A program made the position numbers and the translations under genes. Shown in pieces: positions 16,736 through 26,229 of a DNA stretch of 57,341 bases; positions within the stretch are counted from its first letter, which is position 1, and each line of letters opens with the position of its first letter. Below the pieces are notes generated by a model. The model was not told the origin of the DNA and made no database searches. It saw only the letters and a list, made by a program, of their open reading frames with translations. Source of the stretch: Gammaproteobacteria bacterium (GTDB taxonomy: Bacteria > Pseudomonadota > Gammaproteobacteria > SZUA-152); contig DRKQ01000158.1 in NCBI GenBank assembly GCA_011051685.1, forward strand, positions 1 through 57,341, read 5' to 3'.

Positions 16736-17977
16736 ATGAGTCTGATTAACCAGATGCTGCGTGACCTGGAACAACGCCGTACCGCGGAGGCCGGTGTCTC
16801 ACCCTTGGGGGGCTTGAGTGCCAGCGGTCCGGTTAACCCGTCTTTTACTTTCACCCTGAATTATCCTTTCCTTCTGTTACTGCTCGTGCTGTTTTTCGTG
16901 GTGAGCGTGGTGGTGGCCTATATTCTCGGAGAGAGGCAACAGGACGCTGGTGTGCAATCAGCGTCAATTTCCCGTGTTGAGCAAAAACCACTTCAGGTGT
17001 TGGCGCCGACCGGTTCGGTGAGTGTGGTGTCCGTTGCGGGGCCGTCGCGCGCGGTGAGTACGGCGGCGCTCGTTGCGCAGGAACAGTCTCATCATGAGAT
17101 AGCACAAAAACAGAACCAGGGGGTATCACAACAGGCCGTACCCGTGCAGGCGGTGAAAAAGCCGATGCAGTCCGGCAAGGCCATTGCTGCGGCTGTTTCA
17201 CCTCTAGTTGAACCCACAAAGCAAAAAGACACAGCCGGCAGTGTACAGGTAACGCCGGCGAGGATGCAGGTCTCTGCTGAAATCACTGGCGAGGCATCAT
17301 CACCGGTGGGGGAAAAAGAGATCAACAAAACCCTTAGGCCATTGACCGATGAACAGCGTGCACAGCTGGGTTTTCAACGCGCGGTGAAGCTGTTGGGCAA
17401 CGGCAAGACTGCGGCGGCGCAGGTGACACTTGAGGAGGCCTTGGCCATTTCCCCTGGTCATGTCCAGGCGCGGGAAACCCTTGCGGCAGTGTTGCTGAAT
17501 TCGGGACGGGTCAGCGAGGCGGCCAGCCGTCTGCGTGAAGGCTTGCAAATCGCGCCCGGGGCAACCCCATTGGCCCGCTTGTATGCGCGCATCCTGGTGG
17601 ATCAGGGTGATGTGAGTGGCGCCGTGAATGTGCTGGAACGCGCCGGCCCGGCGGTGTCGGAGGATCCCGATTATTATGCCTTGCTTGCCGCTTTGTACCG
17701 GCAGGAACAAAAGCATGCGCAAGCGGCACAGGTGTATCAGCAGATACTCCTGCAGCGTCCCGGGGTGGCTTCCTGGTGGATGGGGTTGGCCCTGTCGCAG
17801 GACGCCATGGGTGAAGCGCCTGCTGCCTTGAAGGCCTACCAGCGTGCCCAACGTGCCGGGGGTTTGAGTGGCGAGGTATTAGCTTACGTACGATCGCGCA
17901 TCGCTGCATTGACTCCGGTGGAAAGGGCCGTCGTGGCAGAAGGTGTTGGCGGCGACATGGACGAGTTTGAGGAATAG
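16736..17977 (+). CDS. mshN: MshN, membrane-anchored TPR protein
   Basis: 413 aa. The N-terminus SLINQMLRDLEQRR is a family hallmark. A single membrane helix follows at about 43-64 (FLLLLLVLFFVVSVVVAYIL), then a low-complexity Gln/Pro/Val linker. From about residue 200 there are tandem tetratricopeptide-like helices (RAVKLLGNGKTAAAQVTLEEALAI onward). Probable scaffold for pilus assembly. It starts three bases after the mshM stop and ends two bases before mshE, so it belongs to the same transcript. Confidence 0.87.
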   Translation: MSLINQMLRDLEQRRTAEAGVSPLGGLSASGPVNPSFTFTLNYPFLLLLLVLFFVVSVVVAYILGERQQDAGVQSASISRVEQKPLQVLAPTGSVSVVSVAGPSRAVSTAALVAQEQSHHEIAQKQNQGVSQQAVPVQAVKKPMQSGKAIAAAVSPLVEPTKQKDTAGSVQVTPARMQVSAEITGEASSPVGEKEINKTLRPLTDEQRAQLGFQRAVKLLGNGKTAAAQVTLEEALAISPGHVQARETLAAVLLNSGRVSEAASRLREGLQIAPGATPLARLYARILVDQGDVSGAVNVLERAGPAVSEDPDYYALLAALYRQEQKHAQAAQVYQQILLQRPGVASWWMGLALSQDAMGEAPAALKAYQRAQRAGGLSGEVLAYVRSRIAALTPVERAVVAEGVGGDMDEFEE

Positions 17978-17979
17978 AC

Positions 17980-19686
17980 ATGTCAGCACAGCCAAAACGA
18001 ATCCGTCTGGGTGATTTGCTGGTAGAGCACAAGCTCATCTCCGAGAGCCAGTTGAATGCGGCTCTGGAGGAACAGAAAAAGTCTGGTCACAAGCTGGGCC
18101 GGGTGTTGATCGAAAACGGCTTCGTCAAGGAAGACGACGTGTTGAATCTGCTGTCGCGTCAGCTCAACGTGCCGTTTGTGGATCTGAGCAATTTTCAGTT
18201 CAAGCCCGAGGTGGTGAACAAGCTGCCGGAGACCGCGGCGCGGCGTTTTCGCGCACTGGCCCTGGAGGAGACCCCGGAGGGCCTGCTGGTGGGCATGGCG
18301 GATCCCACCAATATCTTCGCCTATGACGACCTGGTGCGTGTGGTGAAGGGTCCGATCAAGGTGGCGGTGGTGAAGGAAGGCGACCTGGTGGCGGCCATCG
18401 ACAAGGTCTACCAGCATGGCGCCGAGATCCAGAACCTCGCCACGGAGATCGGTGAGGACATGGCGGAAAATGTCTTCGACCTGAGTTCACTGGACCAGGT
18501 GGTGAGCCAGTCCGATGCACCTGTGGTGAGGCTCATCGAGACCGTGTTCGAGGACGCCCTGGCGGCCAATGCCTCGGATATTCATATCGAGCCGGACGAA
18601 ACCGTGTTGCGCATCCGCCGGCGCATCGATGGCGTGTTGCAGGAGCAGGTGATGGACGAGAAATCTATCGTACCGGCCCTGGTATCGCGCCTGAAACTCA
18701 TGGCCGGGTTGGACATTGCCGAGCGCCGTCTGCCCCAGGATGGGCGCTTCAATATCAAGCTGAAGAACAAGACGGTGGACGTGCGCTTCTCCACCATGCC
18801 TACGCAATACGGCGAGGCAGTGGTGATGCGCCTGCTGGACCATTCCGCCGGCGTGCAGGGCCTGGACCGGATCGGCCTGTCCGACGAACTGCGCACGCGC
18901 ATCGACAAGGCCATCCGCCGGCCCCATGGCCTGTTGCTGGTCACCGGCCCCACCGGAAGCGGCAAGACCACCACCCTGTACGCCGCACTCAATGAACTGA
19001 ACGTGCCGGAGAAAAAGATCATCACCGTGGAGGATCCGGTGGAGTATCGTCTGCCGCGCATCAATCAGGTGCAGATCAATCAAAAGGTGGGCCTGGACTT
19101 TGCCCGCGTGCTGCGCACCACATTACGTCAGGACCCGGACATCATCCTGGTGGGCGAGATCCGTGACCAGGAAACCGCGGAGATCGCCCTGCGCGCCTCT
19201 ATCACCGGCCACCTGGTGATGTCCACCCTGCACACCAATGATGCCATCAGCACCGCCCTGCGCCTCATCGACATGGGTGTGGAGGGTTTTCTGGTGGCTT
19301 CGGCGGTACACGCCATCGTCGCCCAGCGTCTGGTGCGGCGGATCTGTGACAAGTGTATCGCGGAGCAGCAACTGGATGCGGGTCAGCAGGCCTGGCTCAA
19401 ATCTGCGGTGGGTGAGGAACGCGCCGCGACAATGACTTTTCACCACGGAACGGGGTGTCCCACCTGTGGCCATACCGGGTACCGTGGGCGTGCCGCGGTG
19501 CATGAAATGCTGGATATTACCAGTGACCTGGCCGACGCCTTGCGTAACCAGGATTATGCAGCCTTCAAGCAGCGCGCCCTGGAACAGGAGCAGTTCACAC
19601 CGCTGGTGGAAAGCGGCCTGAGCCTGACTGATCAGGGGATTACTACCATCGACGAAGTGATTCGCATCAGCGGTTGGATCGAATAG
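17980..19686 (+). CDS. mshE: MSHA extension ATPase MshE with c-di-GMP-binding MshEN domain
   Basis: 568 aa GspE/PilB-type hexameric ATPase that powers pilus extension. The N-terminal MshEN module has two copies of the RLGxxL...LxxALxxQ pattern (RLGDLLVEHKLISESQLNAA; LGRVLIENGFVKEDDVLNLL). The family module in Vibrio MshE binds c-di-GMP. Catalytic core: Walker A GPTGSGKTTT (about 322-331), Asp box VEDPVEY, Walker B ILVGEIRDQETAE, His box GHLVMSTLHTND. A zinc-binding CxxC pair follows (RICDKC and GCPTCGHTGYRGR). Ends inside the upstream leader of mshG. The two REC-GGDEF proteins in the window are possible sources or sensors of its ligand. Confidence 0.94.
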   Translation: MSAQPKRIRLGDLLVEHKLISESQLNAALEEQKKSGHKLGRVLIENGFVKEDDVLNLLSRQLNVPFVDLSNFQFKPEVVNKLPETAARRFRALALEETPEGLLVGMADPTNIFAYDDLVRVVKGPIKVAVVKEGDLVAAIDKVYQHGAEIQNLATEIGEDMAENVFDLSSLDQVVSQSDAPVVRLIETVFEDALAANASDIHIEPDETVLRIRRRIDGVLQEQVMDEKSIVPALVSRLKLMAGLDIAERRLPQDGRFNIKLKNKTVDVRFSTMPTQYGEAVVMRLLDHSAGVQGLDRIGLSDELRTRIDKAIRRPHGLLLVTGPTGSGKTTTLYAALNELNVPEKKIITVEDPVEYRLPRINQVQINQKVGLDFARVLRTTLRQDPDIILVGEIRDQETAEIALRASITGHLVMSTLHTNDAISTALRLIDMGVEGFLVASAVHAIVAQRLVRRICDKCIAEQQLDAGQQAWLKSAVGEERAATMTFHHGTGCPTCGHTGYRGRAAVHEMLDITSDLADALRNQDYAAFKQRALEQEQFTPLVESGLSLTDQGITTIDEVIRISGWIE

Positions 19687-19703
19687 GACTCCCGGAAACA
19701 GTT

Positions 19704-20924
19704 ATGCCCCTCTTCCAGTACAAGGCGCGCGGTAATCGTGGAGACGCCATCGAAGGCACCATCGAGGCGGTGAGCGCCGATGCGGTGGCCTCGCAATTAC
19801 TGGAAAGCGGCGTGACTCCCATCGACATTCGTATCGCCCAGACAGGCGCGTCAACGGAGATCGATTTTTCCAAACTGTTCGTGGAAAAAGTCACGGATAC
19901 CGATATCATCCAGTTTTCCCGGCAGATGCACAGCCTGACCAAGGCCGGTGTACCCATGCTGAGCGCCATGCACGGACTTTCACAATCCACGAAGAACCCA
20001 ACCCTGGCAGAAGCGATTACGAACATCACCTTGAGCCTCGAATCCGGGCGTGACCTGGCAACCTCGTTTAATGAGCATCCAAAGATTTTTTCGTTGTTTT
20101 ATGTTTCGATGATCCGTATTGGTGAGACCACCGGCCAGTTGGATGTGATTTTCGATCAATTGGCGCGTTACCTGGAGCGAGACAAACGTACCCGGGACCA
20201 GATCAAGTCTGCCTTGCGTTATCCCAGTTTTGTGCTCATTGCCATCGCCATCGCCATCGCCGTGATCAACCTGTTCGTGATACCGGCCTTTGCCGGTGTC
20301 TTCGCCCGGTTCCAAGCCGAACTACCCTTGCCCACCCGAATACTGATGGCGATATCCGAATTCAGCGTCACCTACTGGCCGCAATTACTGGGTGTGTTGG
20401 TGGTGATACTGCTGGGCATCAGGCATTACATAAATACCGATGAGGGTCGCTATCGCTGGGATAAATTCAAGCTCAGACTGCCCCTGGCGGGAGACATTAT
20501 TTACCGTGCAACACTGGCGCGGTTTTCACGCCTGTTTTCCATGTCAATCAAGGCCGGGGTACCCCTGATCACCGCGCTCACCGTAGTGGCCAAGGCGCTG
20601 GACAATACCTATGTGGAGGAGCGCCTGCTGGGTATGCAGACCGGCATCGAGCGGGGTGAGTCCATTACCCGTACTGCATCGGCCACCGGGATGTTCGATG
20701 CGCTGGTGTTACAAATGATGGCGGTGGGTGAAGAAACCGGCTCCATTGACACCCTGCTGGGTGAGGTGGCCGAATTTTACGAAGCGGAAGTGGAAAATGA
20801 TATCGACAAACTCAGTGCGCGCATCGAGCCTATTCTGACCGTGGTGATCGCCGGCATCGTGCTGGTGCTGGCCCTGGGTGTGTTCTTACCAATGTGGAAC
20901 CTGGGTGAGGTGGCGATCAAGTAA
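19704..20924 (+). CDS. mshG: MSHA inner-membrane platform protein MshG (PilC/GspF-like)
   Basis: 406 aa. Begins PLFQYKARGNRGDAIEGTIEA, the canonical GspF/PilC opening, which supports ATG 19704 over the in-frame codon at 19674. It has two homologous cytoplasmic GspF domains (IQFSRQMHSLTKAGVPMLSA and RFSRLFSMSIKAGVPLITAL), with membrane helices near 170-195 and 215-240 and a C-terminal one (VVIAGIVLVLALGVFLPMW). It anchors the MshE motor. Last gene of this run; a 164-base gap with its own promoter-like sequence separates it from the major pilin gene. Confidence 0.92.
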   Translation: MPLFQYKARGNRGDAIEGTIEAVSADAVASQLLESGVTPIDIRIAQTGASTEIDFSKLFVEKVTDTDIIQFSRQMHSLTKAGVPMLSAMHGLSQSTKNPTLAEAITNITLSLESGRDLATSFNEHPKIFSLFYVSMIRIGETTGQLDVIFDQLARYLERDKRTRDQIKSALRYPSFVLIAIAIAIAVINLFVIPAFAGVFARFQAELPLPTRILMAISEFSVTYWPQLLGVLVVILLGIRHYINTDEGRYRWDKFKLRLPLAGDIIYRATLARFSRLFSMSIKAGVPLITALTVVAKALDNTYVEERLLGMQTGIERGESITRTASATGMFDALVLQMMAVGEETGSIDTLLGEVAEFYEAEVENDIDKLSARIEPILTVVIAGIVLVLALGVFLPMWNLGEVAIK

Positions 20925-20963
20925 AGCCTCTGAAAAGCCCAAGTAAAAAAAATCGATAATTCG

Positions 20964-20991
20964 TAAAGTTTTTCTCAGCCAAGTCCGATAG
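20964..20991 (+). promoter_or_regulatory. Sigma-28-like promoter upstream of mshA
   Basis: TAAAGTTT (20964-20971) and TCCGATAG (20984-20991) match the FliA consensus TAAA / GCCGATAA, with one extra base in the spacer and two mismatches in the -10. It lies about 100 bases before the mshA start. No better sigma-70 pair was found in the gap. Confidence 0.4.
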
Positions 20992-21088
20992 TTACAACGA
21001 ATGGGGCAAGATCAGTGCAATCAAGGCACATAAATGGGTACAGCCGCCCCTAACCATTGAATCACTAGCAAAAGTTGGAGACAGGAAC

Positions 21089-21520
21089 ATGAAAAAGCAA
21101 AGCGGTTTTACCCTCATTGAGTTGGTAATGGTAATCGTTATTTTGGGCATTCTCGCGGCCACGGCATTGCCGAAGTTCGCCGATTTGACGGGGGATGCGC
21201 GTCAGGCATCAGTGGAAGGATTGTTGGGCGCAGTGAACTCCACTATGGCTATCGTTCACGCCCAGGCCCTGGTGGACAACGTGGCGACGTCCGCATCCGG
21301 TGATAGCGTCACCATCGAAGGCCAAACTATCAATCTGGTGTACGGCTATCCGGATGATGCCGATATCGATAACGCCCTGAATTTCTCTACTGATTTTACA
21401 TTTGCAGCGACAGGCACTAGCTCCACGTTTACCCTGCAGACCAACTGCCTGGTAACATACAATGAAGCAACCAGCGCCACCGTTCCTGCAACGGCTTCCG
21501 TGACAGTGTCTGGCTGTTAA
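21089..21520 (+). CDS. mshA: MSHA major pilin MshA
   Basis: 143-aa type IVa prepilin. Short leader MKKQSG is cut before Phe7, with Glu5 of the mature chain (FTLIELVMVIVILGILAATA) for assembly; the hydrophobic helix follows. The globular part is small and ends with a Cys pair (NCLVTYNEATSATVPATASV then SGC) that probably closes the D-region loop. AAAGTTGGAGACAGGAAC gives a strong ribosome site. It stands alone between a promoter-like region and a terminator, as expected for an abundantly expressed subunit. It could be called MshB by sequence alone; position and length favour the major subunit. Confidence 0.85.
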   Translation: MKKQSGFTLIELVMVIVILGILAATALPKFADLTGDARQASVEGLLGAVNSTMAIVHAQALVDNVATSASGDSVTIEGQTINLVYGYPDDADIDNALNFSTDFTFAATGTSSTFTLQTNCLVTYNEATSATVPATASVTVSGC

Positions 21521-21582
21521 CAGGTCGCTGAATGCACGAAAAGATCATGGTCAGGCGCCATGATCGATAAATGCTGACATTG

Positions 21583-21619
21583 ATAAGCCAGGTCGCGAAA
21601 GCCGCCTGGCTTATTTTTT
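21583..21619 (+). terminator. Terminator between mshA and mshQ
   Basis: A 10-bp perfect stem ATAAGCCAGG (21583-21592) with CCTGGCTTAT (21605-21614) is followed by TTTTT. The mshQ reading frame begins within five bases, so this likely acts as an attenuator limiting downstream transcription. A second small palindrome GATCATGG...CCATGATC lies at 21543-21566. Confidence 0.8.
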
Positions 21620-21623
21620 GAAA

Positions 21624-24600
21624 ATGAAACCAATGTGTCTATTCATGTCGACATTGTCAAACCGGCTTCTCCTGTGCTGGGTGCTGCTTTTCGTGCCGGG
21701 TATGGTACAGGCCGCGAGTTACACGTTTGATGACACGGTGCCCTTTGCCTGGGAAACGGCCAGCACCGATGTGGTCTGGGAGCAGGTGGACACCGCTTAT
21801 CCCATCGATGATGACAAGCAATTGGTGAATATCGGATTTACCTTCAACTTTGGTGGTATTGATTACACCCAGGTGCGAATACTTTCCAATGGCGCACTGC
21901 ATTTCGGCGCCAATCAGGGATTCCACAAGGACTGGAATAACGAGAACATGCCCATTACTACGGCGCAAAACGGGCCGGGTTTCGAAGAGCCTGCTGACCG
22001 GGTGATTGCACCTTATTGGGATGATCTGCAACCCGGGTCAGGTGGAACAGTGCGTTACAGTCTGTTGGGCAGTGCACCCAATAGGCGTTTTGTGGTGAGT
22101 TGGGAAGCGGTTCCACATTACAATCTATCAGGACTGTACACAGCGCAAGTCATCCTCTATGAAAATGGTGATATAAAGTTTCAGTATGGTGGTGGTGCGA
22201 CGAATGGCACCAGTGCAACCATTGGTGTGGAGGTGAATGATAGCGATTTCACCCAATACTCTTTTGAAACCAATGCCGTTACCAATGGCGATGCGATTCT
22301 GTTCTCGCCGACACGGCATTACGCCATCAGCCACGGCGGTTTTGCCGATCTTTGCACAGCAACAAACATTGCTATCAGTCGTCATTATGGTTCGCATATA
22401 ACGGATAGTAGTGGTTTCACCGGCACGATCAATCTTTCTACTTCCACGGGCAATGGCAGCTGGTCGCTGGTAACCGGCAGTGGAACACTGACCGATCTGG
22501 GTGGCGGCAATGCCACCTATGCCTATGCGGCGGGTGATGCCGGGCAGGTGGTTCTGGGTTTGCGGAATACCGTAGCCGAGACCCTGAATATCAATCTCAG
22601 TGACGGCACCAACAGCGAAGACCCCAGCGAGGATGCCGACCTGGTGTTTTCCAATACTGGGAGCGCCACCTTTCTGGACACCTTTGGATCGAACTCCTAT
22701 GCAGGCAACGATGGCACCAACAACTGGACCGGTGATTGGGTAGAGTTCAATGATAACAATAATTCCAATAGTGGTGACGAGCGCATTCGCAATGACCAGG
22801 GTAGCCGGCGCCTCCAGGTGCAGGATAACGATGGTGGTGGCGAGGGTGTCTGGCGGGAGGCGGATCTGTCGGGTTTCCCGGCTGGAGCCACGGCGACGCT
22901 GAGTTTTGATTACCGTCGGCGGGGTCTGGATAACGTGAATGATTACGTAGCCATTCAGGTGTCTGCCGATGGTGGAAGCAGTTGGAGCGAATTGGGGCGT
23001 CTCAGCGGGCCGGCAAACGATGGCGGTTATACAACGACCAGCTACGATATTACCGCGGCCATGGCGGCCAATACCCGCATCCGTTTCATCACATCACCGA
23101 CCATGGGGAATAATGATCGCGTCTATTTTGATAATGTCCAGATTGCCGTCGACTGGACGGTCAGCTGTCCGACGCTGGATCATTTTGTCCTCAGCCATAA
23201 CGGCACGGGGATTCATTGCTTGGCCGAGGGCATTGCAGTCAGTGCCCGCCTGGCCGACAACAGCGTGGACACCTCTTACGTGGGCACCATTGTCCTGGAT
23301 ACCCAGAGTGGTGCGGGAAGCTGGACGCTGAGCAGCGGCGCCGGGGTATTCAGCGACGCCACGCCCAACGACGGCCTGGCCACTTACACCTTTGCCGCAG
23401 CCGACAATGGCGCGGCCAGTTTCCTGCTTGATTATCAGACCGGCACGCCCAGCATCGATGTGGATGCCTATGATGGCGCGATTCGCGACGACGATAGCGA
23501 GGGGCTGCTGGTATTTTCCCCCAGTGGCTTTACCGTTACCGCAGCGGCCTTGAGCAATCCGCCACCAGGCACCATTGATACCACCATCCCGGCGCAAACG
23601 GCGGCCAGCGATTTCCCGTTATACCTCGCCGCCTATGGCACCACAGCCAATGATCCCGTGTGCGGCATCATCGAATCCTACACCGGGGCGAAGAACCTCA
23701 AGTTCTGGTCCAGCTATATTGATCCGGCCACGGGCACCCTTCCCGTGCAGGTGGATACGGTCAACGCATTTGGCAGCGAGGCGGCGGCGGATGCGGGCGC
23801 CAGCCAGAGCGTCACCTTCAGCAGTGGCCAGGCGGTGATCACCGTCAATTATGCGGATGTGGGCCAGATAAGCCTGGCCATGAAGGACGACACGGTGACG
23901 GCCGATCTGCCCACGGGGATCCGCGGCACGAGCAATGCCTTTGTGGTCAAGCCCGCCGGTTTTGTGCTGAGCGCCATTCAGCGCACCAGCGATGGCTTTG
24001 CCAACCCCGGCACGGCAACGGACGAAAACGGTGCGGCCTTCATGGCGGCGGGCGATGATTTTTCCGTGACCGTCACCGCGGTGAACAGCCTGGGCAATGC
24101 CACGCCCAACTATGGCCAGGAGAGCACGCCGGAGACGGTGCTGCTTACGCCCTCCCTGGTGGCGGCGGGGGCGGCGAACAATCCCGCCATCGCCTTTACC
24201 ACGGGGTTTGATGGCTTCGTCAATGGCGTGGACACCGGCACCGATTTTCACTGGGACGAGGTGGGCATCATCACCCTCACCCCCAGCGTGGGTGATGGCG
24301 ATTATCTTGGCGGCGGGGATGTCACCGGCACGGTGAGCGCCAATGTGGGGCGTTTTTACCCGGATCATTTCGTCACCGCAACGACCCAAGGCAGCTTCGC
24401 CAATGCCTGTACCAGCGGCGCCGGGTTTACTTACATCGGGCAAAGCTTCGGCTATCTGGGTAGTCCCACGGTAACCGCCACGGCGCAAAGCGCGGTGAAC
24501 ACCACCACCGCCAATTACACCGGTGCCTGGGCCAAACTGACCGTGGGTGGAGTCACTCTGGCTTATCCCACGGCCGACAATTCCCAGTTAGACGAGAATG

Positions 24601-25265
24601 GCGTGCTGGCCATTGCTGTCAACAGCACGGCGGGCACGCCGTCCCGCACCGACAACGCCGATGGCTCTCTGACGTTCACCCTGGGTGGCGCCAGTGCCGA
24701 CAGTTTCGCCTATGCGCGCAGCGCCGGCCAGGTGCCGCCCTTTTCCAGTGATCTGAGCATTTCCTTGACCGCCGTCAGCGATGGCGAGGCCAGCGCCGGC
24801 GATACCCCGCGCAGTATCAATCCCGTGGGTAATCTGCAGCGATTTGGCCGCGGCTTCGCCCAGGATGTGTACGGCACCATGAGCCAGGTGGGAGACAGCC
24901 TGGTGATGCCCGTGGGTGCCTGGTACCTGACGGCGGGGAATGTGTGGGCCCAGAATACCGATGACTCGTGCTCTACTTACAGTTATACCAAGACCGATAC
25001 CGACATCAGCGCCACAGCGGCGCCTGCCAGTCCGGTGACGCTGAGCAGCGGCGCGGGTGATTTGACCCTGACCCTGACGGGTGGGGGCAACCCCGGTGGC
25101 AGCAGCCTGGTGGACACCGTCTGGCCCAGTTGGTTGCAGTTCGACTATGACGGTGTGGACCAGCTGTCCGATGGCAACAGCTACGACGACAATAGCTCGG
25201 CCACCGCCACCTTCGGCATCTTCCGCGGCGACGACCGTTACCTGTATTGGCGCGAGGCCCCCTAG
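21624..25265 (+). CDS. mshQ: MshQ-like giant exported adhesin/tip protein (DUF6701 type)
   Basis: About 1213 aa. Signal peptide ends at VQA (LLLCWVLLFVPGMVQA). The N-terminal region (about 35-205) is a beta-rich NIDO-like fold (IGFTFNFGGIDYTQVRILSN, VIAPYWDDL). Bacterial-Ig-like repeats follow (GTINLSTSTGNGSWSLVTGS; GTIVLDTQSGAGSWTLSSGA), with a beta-sandwich between them (LSFDYRRRGLDNVNDYVAIQ). The C-terminus has the DUF6701/MshQ hallmarks RFYPDHF and the final FGIFRGDDRYLYWREAP. The start is uncertain (ATG 21624, 21633 or 21645; none has a clear ribosome site). Inferred surface-exposed adhesin or pilus-tip component. In Vibrio mshQ is the last gene; here it is second after mshA. Confidence 0.85.
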   Translation: MKPMCLFMSTLSNRLLLCWVLLFVPGMVQAASYTFDDTVPFAWETASTDVVWEQVDTAYPIDDDKQLVNIGFTFNFGGIDYTQVRILSNGALHFGANQGFHKDWNNENMPITTAQNGPGFEEPADRVIAPYWDDLQPGSGGTVRYSLLGSAPNRRFVVSWEAVPHYNLSGLYTAQVILYENGDIKFQYGGGATNGTSATIGVEVNDSDFTQYSFETNAVTNGDAILFSPTRHYAISHGGFADLCTATNIAISRHYGSHITDSSGFTGTINLSTSTGNGSWSLVTGSGTLTDLGGGNATYAYAAGDAGQVVLGLRNTVAETLNINLSDGTNSEDPSEDADLVFSNTGSATFLDTFGSNSYAGNDGTNNWTGDWVEFNDNNNSNSGDERIRNDQGSRRLQVQDNDGGGEGVWREADLSGFPAGATATLSFDYRRRGLDNVNDYVAIQVSADGGSSWSELGRLSGPANDGGYTTTSYDITAAMAANTRIRFITSPTMGNNDRVYFDNVQIAVDWTVSCPTLDHFVLSHNGTGIHCLAEGIAVSARLADNSVDTSYVGTIVLDTQSGAGSWTLSSGAGVFSDATPNDGLATYTFAAADNGAASFLLDYQTGTPSIDVDAYDGAIRDDDSEGLLVFSPSGFTVTAAALSNPPPGTIDTTIPAQTAASDFPLYLAAYGTTANDPVCGIIESYTGAKNLKFWSSYIDPATGTLPVQVDTVNAFGSEAAADAGASQSVTFSSGQAVITVNYADVGQISLAMKDDTVTADLPTGIRGTSNAFVVKPAGFVLSAIQRTSDGFANPGTATDENGAAFMAAGDDFSVTVTAVNSLGNATPNYGQESTPETVLLTPSLVAAGAANNPAIAFTTGFDGFVNGVDTGTDFHWDEVGIITLTPSVGDGDYLGGGDVTGTVSANVGRFYPDHFVTATTQGSFANACTSGAGFTYIGQSFGYLGSPTVTATAQSAVNTTTANYTGAWAKLTVGGVTLAYPTADNSQLDENGVLAIAVNSTAGTPSRTDNADGSLTFTLGGASADSFAYARSAGQVPPFSSDLSISLTAVSDGEASAGDTPRSINPVGNLQRFGRGFAQDVYGTMSQVGDSLVMPVGAWYLTAGNVWAQNTDDSCSTYSYTKTDTDISATAAPASPVTLSSGAGDLTLTLTGGGNPGGSSLVDTVWPSWLQFDYDGVDQLSDGNSYDDNSSATATFGIFRGDDRYLYWREAP

Positions 25266-25705
25266 TGCACGGCTGCCGGCAAGCGGGGTTCACCCTGGTG
25301 GAGGTGGTGATGGTGATGATCATCATCGGCGCCCTGTCGGTGATAGCCGTGAGCAAGTACAACCGCGATGCCTTCGATGTGGCAGCCGCGGCCGGCGAGC
25401 TGGTACAGGCGATTCGCTATGCCCAGGACAAGTCCATGACCCATTCCGGGGCGACCAATTATCAGATCGAGATCAGCGCCTCGGGCTATAGCGTCACCCA
25501 GGGGGGCACCGCCATCGTGCACCCCGTGACCGGCGCCGCCGGCTACAGCAGGACCTGGTCGGACATCGGTTTCTCGCCCACGGCCACCATCGTCTTCGAT
25601 GCCTATGGCGACCCGGGGTTGGCAACGCCGCTGAGCATTACCGTGAGCAAGGGGGCGGACAGCGACACGGTCACCGTGGAAGACGTCACGGGGTTTGCAC
25701 GATGA
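25265..25705 (+). CDS. mshC: MSHA minor pilin MshC
   Basis: 146-aa type IV prepilin. GTG 25265 overlaps the mshQ stop by one base, and GAGG lies 7 bases before it. The leader VHGCRQAG is cut before FTLVEVVMVMIIIGALSVIA, with Glu5. A GspH-like globular part contains FDVAAAAGELVQAIRYAQDK and IVFDAYGDPG. Likely a low-abundance subunit at the pilus tip or initiation complex. It overlaps mshD by four bases. Confidence 0.85.
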   Translation: MHGCRQAGFTLVEVVMVMIIIGALSVIAVSKYNRDAFDVAAAAGELVQAIRYAQDKSMTHSGATNYQIEISASGYSVTQGGTAIVHPVTGAAGYSRTWSDIGFSPTATIVFDAYGDPGLATPLSITVSKGADSDTVTVEDVTGFAR

Positions 25706-26229
25706 GGTCGCGTTTGTCACAAGGCGGTTTCACCCTGGTGGAAACCATCATCGTCATCGTCCTGTTGGGGGCCATGCTGGCGGGGATGACGGCGCTGTTC
25801 ACGAACAATGTGGGCAAAAGTTACCGGCCTTATCTGCGCCAGCGGGCGCTGGCGGTGGCCAATGCCTTCATGGACGAGATCCTCAACAAGCGCTGGAATG
25901 AGGCCACCCCCCTGGGCGGTGGCTGTGTGAACACGGGCAGTGGCGCCTGTCCCACGGGGCCGGCGGCGGTGGCCATCGGCGCGGATGGCGAGAGCCGCGC
26001 CACCTTCGACGACATCGATGACTACCACGGGCTCAATCAAACCCCGCCGCAGGATTCCTCGGGAGTGAACATGCCAGGCTACGGCGGGTACAGTGTTGCG
26101 GTGAGCGTGACCCAGCCGGGCGCGGCCTGGAATGGCGTGCCCGCCGCCGATGTGCGCCTGATTACCGTTAGCGTCACCTCCTCCAGCAATGAAACCATCA
26201 CGGTTTCGGCCTACCGGGTGAATTTCTGA
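25702..26229 (+). CDS. mshD: MSHA minor pilin MshD
   Basis: 175-aa type IV prepilin (GspI/PilV-like). Leader MRSRLSQGG is cut before FTLVETIIVIVLLGAMLAGM, with Glu5. The body has the MshD-type YRPYLRQRALAVANAFMDEI segment and a GYGGYSVAVSVTQPG beta region. Starts four bases within mshC and its TGA overlaps the ATG of mshO (TGATG), so all three minor pilins are translationally coupled. Confidence 0.85.
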   Translation: MRSRLSQGGFTLVETIIVIVLLGAMLAGMTALFTNNVGKSYRPYLRQRALAVANAFMDEILNKRWNEATPLGGGCVNTGSGACPTGPAAVAIGADGESRATFDDIDDYHGLNQTPPQDSSGVNMPGYGGYSVAVSVTQPGAAWNGVPAADVRLITVSVTSSSNETITVSAYRVNF

